A stretch of DNA of 64,000 nucleotides from Rhizaria sp. SCN 62-66. Lineage: Eukaryota > Rhizaria, unplaced. The stretch covers positions 30,451 to 94,450 of the forward strand of contig MEDY01000070.1 in assembly GCA_001724265.1 (NCBI GenBank), read 5' to 3'. The first letter of the stretch is position 1, and every line of letters starts with the position of its first letter. Of this stretch, positions 24,837 through 36,000 are shown one piece after another. Position numbers and translations under genes: made by a program. The notes under the pieces are model-generated. The model saw only the letters and a list, made by a program, of their open reading frames with translations. It did no database searches and was not told the DNA's origin.

Positions 24837-27800
24837 CAGTGCGAGTGCGGGTGCGCTGCTGCAGAGCGCCTTGGGCCGGCCCCTCGAGCTTGCAGTCACT
24901 CTGCTGTCCACGTCGCTCGCTGTCGCGCCCCACCCCCACGGCGCTAGCGTCGCGCCGTCCTCCAGTCGCCCCGCGGCCGTGCCGGTTTATTCTTCTTCCG
25001 CCGCAGTGTCCGCGGCCGTGGGCTTCGCGGCGGGCTCAGCCTCCGCGCCCGCTGTCACGCTGCTTGCCGTGCGCTTTGCTTCGGGCGCCGTTGCCGTCGC
25101 CGTCGCCGGGTCGCTGACTGCGCCCCGCTCGCCCCGCGCCGCCGCCGCTGCCCACGGTCACTCAGCTGCTCACGGTCACTCCCAGTCAGCGTCGTGGTGG
25201 TTCCTTCCGGAGACTCTCACCCGCGCCATCGCCGCTGTTGCAGCCGCAGCACTGGCGGCGTCTACTGCGCGATCGCCGTCGCTGGAGACCGCGCCAACGG
25301 TCACTGTGACGCCGCGGCCGGCCACTGCGCTCGCATTCGCGCCCTGCGCCGCGCTATTTCTCTCCACGCCCTTGGTCACCAGCGGCGGGAGCGGCGGCGG
25401 CGGCGGCAATAACATCATCGCAACTGCGGCTTCTGTGGCGCCCTTAGCCGCCTTAGCTGCCTTGGCGCCGCTATCGTCTGCCGCGCCTGTTGGGCTGGCA
25501 GCGGCGCTCTTTCTCGGCACCGGCGCCGGCTCGGTGCTCGCGGCCGAGCTGCACGTGACTCCGCCGCCCGCGCTTGCGAACACGGACGCAAGCAGCGCTG
25601 CTCCCGCCGGGTTGTGTCTTACGGTACGCGGCGCAGTCGCCGTCACACACGCCGTCCCCACACTCAGCCACGTCCCTTCCACCTCTACCTCCGCCTCCGC
25701 CTCCGCCTCCGCCTCTGCCTCCGCTTCTGCGTCTGCGTTGATGGCTGCGACTGTTCACAGCGCGCCGGTGACCGTGGACTCCGACGGCGCCGCGCTGACG
25801 CGGCTTGACTTCCTGCCAGCGCTGGCGCTGCGCGCGAGCGTCGCGGCCGTCCCGCCGACCGGAGGCGCCGCCGCCGCGCCCGCAGGCGCGTGGGCGCTGC
25901 CTTCTCCCGACGGCATCGCCACCGTCATCACAGTCTCTACTCAAAGCACCGCCACTGCGTTGCAAAAGTCGCTGGCGCTGCCGCAGGTGCTGGGGCCGGC
26001 GCTGCTGCCGCGGCTGCCGCTGCTGGCGGCGGCGTCGGCTTCTGGCGGCTGGGCGCTGCTGCCGCCGCCCCTCAGCAGCGGCAACAGCGCCAGCGTGACC
26101 GACATCGCGGGCGGGCTCATCTCTGCTCCGGCACTGCTTGCAGCGCCCGCGCTCGCCGCCGACCGGCCCACCACCGCCGCGGGCGCCGCTGCGGTCGCCG
26201 CCGCCGCCGCGCCCGCGCTCGCCGCTCTGGCGACTGCCGGGGGACAGCTCTGGGCACCCGTGCTCGCGGTGACCGCGCGCGCCGCCGCCGCCGCGCTGGC
26301 CGCCGCCGCCGCGCGCAGGGTGTTTCCGCCGTCGCTGCTCCCGCACTCGCTTTCGCAGCAGCAGCAACACAGTCACAGCGAAGACTGTGGCAGCGTGACG
26401 TATAACGTCGACTGCGAGTGGGCGTGGCTTTCGCCGGCATTGCCGCGCGCGCTGGCTGCCGCGCCTGCGGGCGCTTTGGCCCTGTCCGTGGCCGTCGCCG
26501 CCGCGCCGGTGCCGGTCGTCACAACGGCCACCGTTACGGTCACAGTCGCGCTGCTGCCGTGCCACACGGCCGACGCCGACACTACGACGGCTGCCGCGAG
26601 AGCGACAGGCAACAGGAGCAGGAGCGACAGCAAGACCGGCCACGGCAGCCACAACCGCAGTCGCCACCATCGTCACCAGGGCAGAAGCAGCAACAGTGGC
26701 CCCGTGACAACAGATGCAAACGCTGCCCACCACCACGCCCGCTCCGTCGCCGCCGCTGCCGTGGCTGCCGGCGAGTCTCCCGTGGCCGCGCTTGCGGCCG
26801 CCGCACGCGCCTACGTCGCCGCCGCCGCGACCGCCGCGGCCGTGCGTGTTGCTGCTGCCGCGCCATCCAGCCCCCCCGGCAACAGCAGCAGCAACTGGAG
26901 CGTTAACGGCTCTGGATCCGGCTCTGGCGCAAGCTCCCCTATCGCCGGCGGCAACGGCGGGCTGTGGGGCGCGGGCGCGGGCGGCCCGTGGCGGCCCGCA
27001 GCCGTCACCGGGCTCACGGTCACTCTGCACGGACACCGCGTGTTGGCGCACTTGCCACAGCCGCAGTCCCCTCCCGTTCCCGCGCCGTCGCGCACTCTGT
27101 CGAGCGCTGCCGCTGCGCTTGCGGGTGTGGCGCAGGCGCAGGCGCAGTGGCCGTGGGGGCGCCGCCGCGCGTGTGTCTGGGGCGTGGCGCGCACACTGGG
27201 GCTGGCTGCAGTCTCCATTGTCACAGCACTGCCTCTGTCGCCGCCACCGCAGCGACTGCTACTGCCACTGCCGCTGCCACAGTCGCAGGTGTCTCCGTCC
27301 GCAGCCAAGGCCCGCTCGATCGCCGCGTCGCCCTCCTCGTCCGCGGCCGCCGCCAGTGCTGCTGGGGCCAGCGGCGGGGTTGCGGCGACAGCGCTCACGG
27401 TCACTGCGGCGCTGCACCCGTCCGCTCTGCTGCTCACGGTCACCGCGGCGACCGACGCGCCCCCCGAGGCCGCCGGCGCTGCTGCTTCGTTCTCCGCCGC
27501 CGCTGCAGCCGGCGGCGGCGCGGTGACGGTCGTGGCCAGCCCCGCGCTGCCGGCGAGCTGCGCGTTCCCCGCCGCTGCTTCTGTCACGGTCACGCACGCG
27601 GGCGCGCTGCGCGCCGCCATTGTGTCACGCTCTTTCGCCTCTGCTCCCGCAGCGACAGGGAAGCCCAGGCACGATCGCTGGCTTCTGCACACGACCGCGC
27701 TGCCCGCCGTCAACACCACGGCTGCCGCCGCCGCCGCGTTCTCTGCCGCGGCGCCCGCGTGGCGCGCTCTGTGCGCGCTGCCCGGCCCGGCGTCGCACGT

Positions 27801-30800
27801 CGCGTGGGTCAACGCTGACGTGCTTGCCGTTGTCACCGGCACCGGCAACGGTGCTGAAAACGGCGCGAGCGGCGGCGGTGCGGCCGAACTGCTGTTCTTG
27901 CGCGCTCCTGTCTCCGCGGCTGGTGCGACTGCGGCTGCCGCGGCGGCCGCGCCCGAGGACGCGGCCGAGGCAGAGGGCGTCTTGTTGCTGCGTTTTCCAC
28001 TGCGCGTGCCCGCGCCCGCGCGCAGCCTGGGCGCCGCGTCTCTCGGGGACCGAGACAGCAGCGCGCCGCCGGCGAGAGACGACGTGGACGTCGTGTTTAA
28101 CGGCGGACCGGGCGCTGTGACCGTGAGCGCGCTCGCGTGCCGCGGGTCTCTGCTCGCGGTCTCGCTCGCGTCGGGCCAGTCGCTGCTGTTTGAGCTGACT
28201 GTCGCGCTCACATCGTACGCCGGCGCGTCGCCGGTGCAGCAGCAGCCACAGCAGCAGCAGCCGGTGCAGTCGCCGACTGGCGCGATCTCGCTGTCCACGC
28301 GGCTGCTGAAACCGCTGCCGACGGTCACCTCACTGCTCGCGCGCGCCGCCGCGGCCGCTTCCGCTGCAAATGCCCTCGCTGCAAATGCCGCTGGCGCTGG
28401 CGCTGGCACGCGGCAGCCCGCGGTCACGGTGACCGTGAGCCTCACCGCTGTGTTGAGGGCCGTCACAATCACAATGCTGCCTCCTGCCGGTGCGGTCCCG
28501 AACACCGACTCTTGGCTCGTGCCTGCCGCGCCGACCGCGGCCGCTGCGGCTGCCGGATGCTCGCTCATGTTCCCGCAGCCCTCCGCCGCCGCTGAGACCG
28601 CGGACCCTGCCAATAGCGACCGCGCCGCGCTGCCGTTGCCGCTGCCGCTGGCCGCCGCCGTGCTGCTGTTTCCCGCAGGCGCGCGGCCAGCCGGCAGAGG
28701 CGGCTTCAACTCAGACACCGGTTGCGGTCTCGCCAGTCTGTCACCGGTGCGCTTTTGCTCAGACAGCGTGGGCGCACCTCAGGGGCTGGCGCTGGCGCTG
28801 ATGCCGCTGCTGCCCGCGGCGGGCTCTGCGGATGCGCTTCAACCGCTGCTGCTGCTGTCTCCTCCGCGAGCCCCCGCCTCCTCACTGTGGGAGCCAGCCG
28901 CTGTGTTCTCGCTGCCCACAGTCTACACCGACCCCGCTGCCGCCGCCGCGTCCGCCGCGTCCCCCACTGCGCTGGCTTCAAGCGCCACAGGACCTGGCCG
29001 CATGCCAGTTGTCTCGGTATGCTACCGCCACCGGCTGTCGCCCGCGCTCGCACTCGCGGTCGCGGTTGCGGTCGACGGTTCCGCTGAAGCGCGGCGTCTC
29101 CGTCTCCGGCGGAGTAGGACCGGCGGCGATCGCAGCACTAGCATCGACGGTGAGGCCGTCGAGACGTGCACGCTCGTGCCGCTTGCTCTGCCCGTCGACG
29201 TTTCCGTTGGCACCAACGCTCTCGTAAATGGGCGCGGGCATGGTCACGGGCACACAGGCTTCAGCGCCCCTCTCGCGCCCACCTCCCGCGCCAGCAGCGC
29301 CGGCGCCGTGGGCACTGCCGCCGGCGCCGTGCCGCTTGTATTCCCGCTCAGCGGCTACACCCCGACTCTTACGCGCGGCGTCAGCGCGGCGTCGTCCGGC
29401 GCCGCGCGCGACTGCGTCGCCGTGGCCACTTCTGCGCCCGCGCTGTCCCCGACCGAGCTCTTGCTCTCCTTGCTCGACCCCGTGTCGCGTCCTCTGCTCC
29501 TCGCCTCCGCCGCCGCCACCGCCACCGCCGCCACCGGGCCCGAAAGCGCCCCTGCGGCCGTCGCGGCGGCGCTGCCAGAGTTTTTCGGTCCCGCTGCGCT
29601 GTCGCTGCTGGCGCTGGGTGGGCTGGACGACGCCGAGGACGAGGCCGAGCTGCTCGCGCTCATCCAGGCAGAGTACTCGGAGGAGCTCGCCGCCGCCGCC
29701 ACCGCCGCCGCTTCGCCGGCCGCTGCGGCGACTGCGACGGCGCTGACGCCGCCGTCGCTGCTTGCGTCCCCCTCATCCCGCGGCGAGGCCGACGCGCAGA
29801 CCGGCGGATGGAGGTGGCTGTACGCGCCTCCGCCACAGCCTCTCTCGCAACGCACTGCTCCGGCGGCGCAGCACGTGGAGCCTGCTGCGGGCGCGCGCCG
29901 GCGGGCGCGGCTTGTCACTACCGTGCACGCGCTGTCACTCGCCGCACTCCCCGCGTCCGCTGCTGCCACTGTTGCTTCAAACACTGCAGCTGTGTCTGAG
30001 ACTGCCATGGTGGCTGCGGCTGCAACGAATGGTCGGCAGCAACGGCATACCCGCGCTAAGCCTGTGGCACAGACGCGCTCGCGCTCGTCGTCGTTCGCCG
30101 CCGCCGCTGCTGCCGCCGCCGCTGCCGCCGCCGCTGCCCCGCCCGCGCCAGTGACTCTTGCGCTGTCCGCACTGTCTGCGGCTACACACGCGCGCGTCAC
30201 AACGGCAACAGCTGCGCTGACCGCCGCGACCGCCACTGTGGATCAGCTGCTGGCGCCACCACCGCCGGTTTTGGCCGGCATTCGGTCGCGCTCGGGCACC
30301 GTCACCGTGGCTGCTGCCGTAGCCGCCGCAGCGGCGGTCGCGAGCGGCGCAAGTGCGCGCGGTGGCGCCGCAAAGACATATCTGTCGAGTGCAGGCGTGA
30401 TTGACGTCGCCAAGGTTGTTGCGTCTCGTGATGCAAACACCAGCGCGCACGCGTCGTACTTTGCCCACAAGTTCGCATTTGCGCCTTCGACTGGTGGCAA
30501 CGGCGGCTCCTCACCACAGCCCGACGGGTCACTTTCACCGCCGAGCGTCAACGCTGCCACAATCTCCGCTGCAGCTGCTAACGCTACTACTGGCACTGCT
30601 GGCTCAAGCTCGCCGAACGGCGTGCCGCCAACAGGCGCGACTCCTGCACTCCTGTCGCCCGCAGCGGCATTCCGCGAGAAGCTGCGCCGCAAGGTCGCTC
30701 TGAGCAATGCGAGCTCTCTCACTGCTCCCGCCGCGAACGGCTCAACTGCCGGTTTGCCCGACACGCCGGCCGTGGCCGCTGCCGCGACCGCTGCCGCAAC

Positions 30801-32880
30801 TGCCGCGGCGTTCCTGCAGGACGTCGACTCCACCGGCGCGCCCACACGCTCGCTAACCGACGAGTTCAAGGACGCCGCGGGCCGCAGCTTGACCGCCACT
30901 GCGCGCGGCTCCGCAAACTTAGAGCGGGGGCTCGACGGCTTCCCCGTTCCGGACTCGCTGTTGAGTGGCTGGCTCGCTGCTGCGCTGACGGCCCCTGCGC
31001 CCGCGCCTCCGTCAACTTCGGCTTCAACCGCGCTTGTCCCTGCAAACCAAGGCGTTAGCACGAGCAGTATCCGCGCATTGCGGCCTGCCATTTCGATGGC
31101 GGCTTCTGCTGCTGCCATCGCGATGCCGCTCGCACTGACCTCGGCGCCGCTCGCGCTTGCGGCGGACCCGGCGGCTGCACTGCTTTTGTTGCTGCTGCTA
31201 CCCGCGGGCGGACCGCTGCAGCAGAGGCGTGCGCTCGCCTCGGCTCATCTGCTCACGGTGACTCGCCGCGTGCCCACGCCAGGCGTTACGATGACGAGCG
31301 CCGCTGTCAGTGCCAACTCAGCGGTCACGCTGGACCCTGTGGTCGCCAAGGCCGTCGCTGTGAGCGCGCAGCGCACGCAGCTGATGCAGCTGGTGTTGGC
31401 GCGCGCTCTGGCTCTGTCAGCGTCTGCGCAGCCGCAAGCACGCGCCGCTTCTGCGCACGCCGCGGGCGCTTTGGCGGCGGCGGGGCCCGTCGGCGCCGTT
31501 CTGGGGTGGCTCCTCGACCCGTCGCTGTCTCCGCTCACGCAGGGCCCGCTGGACTTGATCGCGCCGCTTATCGCGCCTGCCCCCGCGCACACAGCTGATT
31601 CGCCAGCTGCCGCGTCTCCGGCTAGTTCCGCTGCTGACAGCACGCCCGGCGCGTTGGCGATGGCGGCCTCGCTGCTGCCCGCGCCCGCGCTGCCGCTGGC
31701 CGCCGAGCCCGCGCGCGTAGCGGCTCTGGCGCGCACGGCAGCCTCTCTAACGCGCGCGCTGCGGCTGCACGACCTGGCGCACTGGGGGCCCGCGCTGGCG
31801 GCTTTCGCCCTGCTTGCGCGCCGCTGCGTCCGCTGCCTTAGCGTGGACGACAGTGACAACGAGCGCGGCTGTGAGCACTGCGCCGCGAGCGAGAGCGACG
31901 ACTGGGATGTTGAGATGCCAGGCGTTGCCATTTTCTCCGTTCTGCTGGCGCGTGCTGCGTCCGCCGCTGGCGCCGTCGTGACGCGTCTGAGCGCTTCCTT
32001 CAATCCGCCTGCAGCAGCTGCTGCTGAGGGCTTGGTGCTGCCGTTGCCGGCGCTGCTCCCGCTTCTGTCGCTTGCGCTTGGCGACTGCGCAGCGGCTCTG
32101 GTGCTGGTCGAGCGGCTGCACGGCGTGCCCGCGGCCGCCGCCGCCGCCGATGCGCTCTCGGCCGTGGTGGCGCGCGTGCGGCTGCAGACTGTGTTCGCAG
32201 TGACAAAGACGCGCCCGACGTTCGTGCCCGCGACCCCGCCCGCGCTGCTGCCCGCGCCAGTGCCCGCGACGACGGTGGCGTGGCGCCCGCCGCCGACCGC
32301 CGCCGCTGTGGGCGCGCTTACCTCGCCGCCGGGCTTTGCCTTTGGACTACCCGGTGCGTCAAGTCTTGGTAACGGCCTCAGTCGCATCGCCAGCTCCAAC
32401 CCCGCTTCGGGGCTGGGCTTTGGCTTTGACAACAGTAGTAGCAGCTCCCCCGCTACCACACAGAACACGACGAGTGTTAACGCGCACGCCGTGAGCGCGT
32501 GGGTGCGACACTGGGAGGCTCGACTGATCAAGGCTTCCGCACACCCCGACTCGCCGCTTGTCCCCTCAACGGCTGCCGGTGCAACCACGCAGTCTGCGTC
32601 GCACGGACAGAGCGCTGCGCAGGGCGTGCTCGACGTGCGGTCCCGCTCTGGTGCGGCGCTGCTGAACGCGTTCGCGCGCCGGTGCGGCGGCGCAGGGTTC
32701 GTGAGCTACTGCGCGGGCGTGCTGTCACTGCACCGCGGGATCGGCCGCTACGCCAGACTACTCGGTGCCAAGATGGCGGAGCTGCTGGCGGGTACTGCCG
32801 AAGATCCTGCGCCGTGGCCTGCGCTTGCGGCCGATGCCGAAGCCAGGATAATCTCTGCCTTATTTGCTGCTAAGTATTAA
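22504..32880 (+). CDS. Very large Ala/Ser/Pro-rich protein of unknown function with a zinc-hairpin-like CxxC pair
   Basis: A single exon of 3458 residues starts at the first in-frame ATG (MDRPAY) and ends in UAA. Extensive Ala, Ser and Gln runs (poly-Gln near residue 768) separate short ordered stretches. The middle contains repeated hydrophobic beta-type segments such as SLLAVSLASGQSLLFELTV that resemble beta-propeller blades. This is a resemblance only. Near residue 3110 a CVRC...CEHC pair about 14 residues apart, next to acidic residues, could bind zinc. The last ~90 residues look helical and conserved (LLNAFARRC; FVSYCAGVLSLHRGIGRY). A scaffold role, such as a propeller-plus-helical protein of a coat or pore complex, would fit but is unproven. 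I do not recognise the family. It has no in-frame UAG. It starts divergently from the giant gene and converges on the polymerase gene. Confidence 0.7.
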
Positions 32881-33063
32881 CGTTGATGCTCATGCCATCC
32901 CTAGATAGTCTTGTTGTTTAATTCAATCGATATGTATTCATGGCTAAATAGATAAACTTATCCTCACTAGTGTAAAAATTATGTGCAAAATACACATGCT
33001 TATTTGCTACAATGTACGTGGAACAATGCAAGTGGATATCACTGCTCAGTACGAAACTATAAT

Positions 33064-36000
33064 TTACTTCTTGTTCCCTTTCGTAGCATTCTTGTTCTCA
33101 TCGCTGTCATAAGTGTTGCGGTTCGTAGGTGAAACATAGCGGAGTCCCAGTGCCACAAACACGTCCCGCTCCTCACGCACAAACACAGCTTTCCCCTTGG
33201 ACACGGCGACACGTTTCTCGCGGTGCGCGGGTCGCAGCGCCGAATCAGACAGCGACCAGCCCTTGAGGTGCGCAAGGTGGCGCATGGAACGGTTGAAGTA
33301 GTCCGAGCCCGTGAAATACAGCAGCGCGCACGGGAAGTGCGGCGCAGCGTAGAACTTGAGATCCAGTCGTCGGTTCACGCCTGACGCCTGCGGGTGCCAC
33401 GGTGGCAACCGGCAGAAACCCATCCAAGTCGTGTCCTTACTGTCATCGGCGTCACTGGGCAGCATCCACAGCGGCGGCAGCTCCTCGGCGGCGCTCTTGT
33501 CGCCGGCAGCGCTCGAGTTGCTGGGGCTGAATCCAAACCGCGGGCTGTTGCCGGAAAGCGACTGCGACAGTGAAAATGAACGTGTCAGACGTTCGGCTTC
33601 GGCGCTCTCGGTCGCGCCTGCCCACATCGCCGCAGTATCTTCGCGGCTGCAGTTGTGTTTCTCCTTCTGCTCTCCCTTTGTCGAAGCGGTGGTAGCAGCA
33701 GCTCTGTTGGCCGCAATGAGCGCCCGCGCGCGCGCAACAGCGGCGGCAGTGCACGTTCGATGTGGGTCCGGAAAAGCGCCTTGTAGCGCTGCAGTAACCC
33801 ACGGCATCGCCTCGATCCATTCACCGGCACTCCCATCTACATTGCGCTGAGCGATGGCTGATGCAGACTCTGCTACAGCAAGAATGCCATTACACTGTGC
33901 GCACCTGCCAGCGTCATCGTCACCGGTAGCCGCAGCGGTAGTCGCAGCGGCCAGAGCAGCAGGGCGGCGCGGCAGCGAGTTCGCAGACACAGCGTCCCCA
34001 AATGGCGAACTTGGAGTCAGCTTCACATCGGGCGCAATGGCAGTGAGCGCGTCGGGCCACTGTGCGCGCGCGTCATACGCCAACGCTGCGGCGATATCAG
34101 CAGCGCATGCTACAGAGGAGTTTGCATATGCAGGGGCATTGTCACTGCCTTTACGCTCAAAGTGCAGCGATACACCCTTACCTGCCGCCCAGCGTGCCCC
34201 CACCTGCGCTTTGCGCTCTGCAGTCGCGGCGGCAGCAGCAGCCGCAGCGGCAGCACCATTCGGATTGTTCTGGCAGCGGCAGCGACGACAGTCTGGCGCG
34301 GGCGGTGTGTTGGTGGCCTGTAGCAGCCAGAGTGTGGCTGTAAGGCAGCGCGCGCGCTTCGCCTCACCCTCAGGGCCGTCACCCCAGTCTGGCGACGTGA
34401 CGAGCACGTCACAGTCGCCCGAGCTTTGCTTGCCACGACGGTAAGACCCGCAGCAAACGACGACGGCGCGCGGACACAGTGCGCGCACGCACTGGCGCAC
34501 GCGCTCGACAATAGCCGCAACCTCTGCGCGCGGGATGCGCAACACTTTGTCGTCAGCCATCGCCAGGCCAACCGTCTGCGACGGCGCAAGCAGCTGGCTC
34601 GGCCGCGGGAAGTGCTGCATGTCCAGCGACAGCGGCGGCGCGTGCAGAACGTAGTCAACTTCGACGTTGTAAAAACGCACGCCCCGATCAACCTTGACGT
34701 CGGGGTCCTTTGCTGCTACAGACGCCATGGCGGCCAGCGTGGTGACCGCAGCCGCGTTTGCTTGAGCGACGGCTGCTGCGGCCACGGAGGACACAGGGGA
34801 GACTGTAAGAGGAAGAAACTCGGCCACAGCAGGCGAAAAAGGAGTTAGTCCAACATTGCGACGTTCCTTAGTCACTGTGTTCCGCGTCGGGGCACCGAAG
34901 TCAGTAATCTCCAGATCACTGCCACTGTCGTCGCGAGCCACATAACCGCGTCGGACAGGCTGCACCATTTGGGTATTAGGAGCAGCAAAATTGCGCTTTA
35001 GTCCGCGGCTAGCTGTGTTCGCATCAGAAGCCTCAACAGCAGCAGCAGTAGTCGTACCGTCGTTGACAGCCATGACGCCGCTGGCACGGACCTTTGCCCA
35101 CCGCGCGAGTGCGAACGGCGCGTGCCAGTCGAGCAGACGCGCGTAGGCCTCGTACTGTGCGTGCGTCACCATGCCGACGCCGACGACCACGCCGCTGCCC
35201 ACGGTCACTCTGCTGCTCTCCGCAGCAGCAGAAGCGTCGCCGTGGATGAATGAGATCACGTCGCGTCGACTGCCTTTAAGTCCAGGCAAGAGATCCCCCG
35301 CCACCGCAGACCGCATTGCGGCAGCGTTCGCCGCGGCTTTCAAACTGGCCCGATCACCACTGCCCTCGATAGGAATATTCCCACGCCCGTGCTGCTTCTT
35401 GACCTTGGCATCGGACTCGTGCTTGCCGCCGGATTGCCAGGCCGGCGGCTTCTGCCGGCCGCGGTTGAGACCGGCCTCGGACTCAGTCTTGCCCGCCTCC
35501 CCCAAGCGTACGCACTCGCGCTGGCTGCGCGAAACAGCGAGGCGAAGCTTGGCGATCGTGTCCAGACCGGCCGCGACAAGCCGGCTCGCGGTGGCCGGCC
35601 CCACGCCATGCACGCCGGCGTCGAGCTCCTTCATCGCGTTCCGGTGCGGGTCCGCCTCGCGCGCCGCCGCTTTGGAGCTGAAGCCCTTAACTAGGATCTC
35701 CTTGAGAGTCGACGCAATGCTGGGCCCAAACCCAGACACGCGCGCTCGCAGCGCGTCAATCGCGGCTTCAGAATCGATGGGGAAAAGCATCCGACGCAGC
35801 TTACGGGCGGCGTTCTGGTAGTTACGCGCGCGGTACTGGTTCGCTGGGTCAGAACGGTCTGAAGCAGCTATCGCGTGCAACAGCTCGAGCACCTCGCGCA
35901 TCCTCTTGCTTAAGTCCGGAGCGCTCTCTTGCGTCCTAGGGGGAAACCAGTCCTGCTCGTTAGTCGGATACTGTATCACTGCGTTGTTGTTGTCCTTGTT

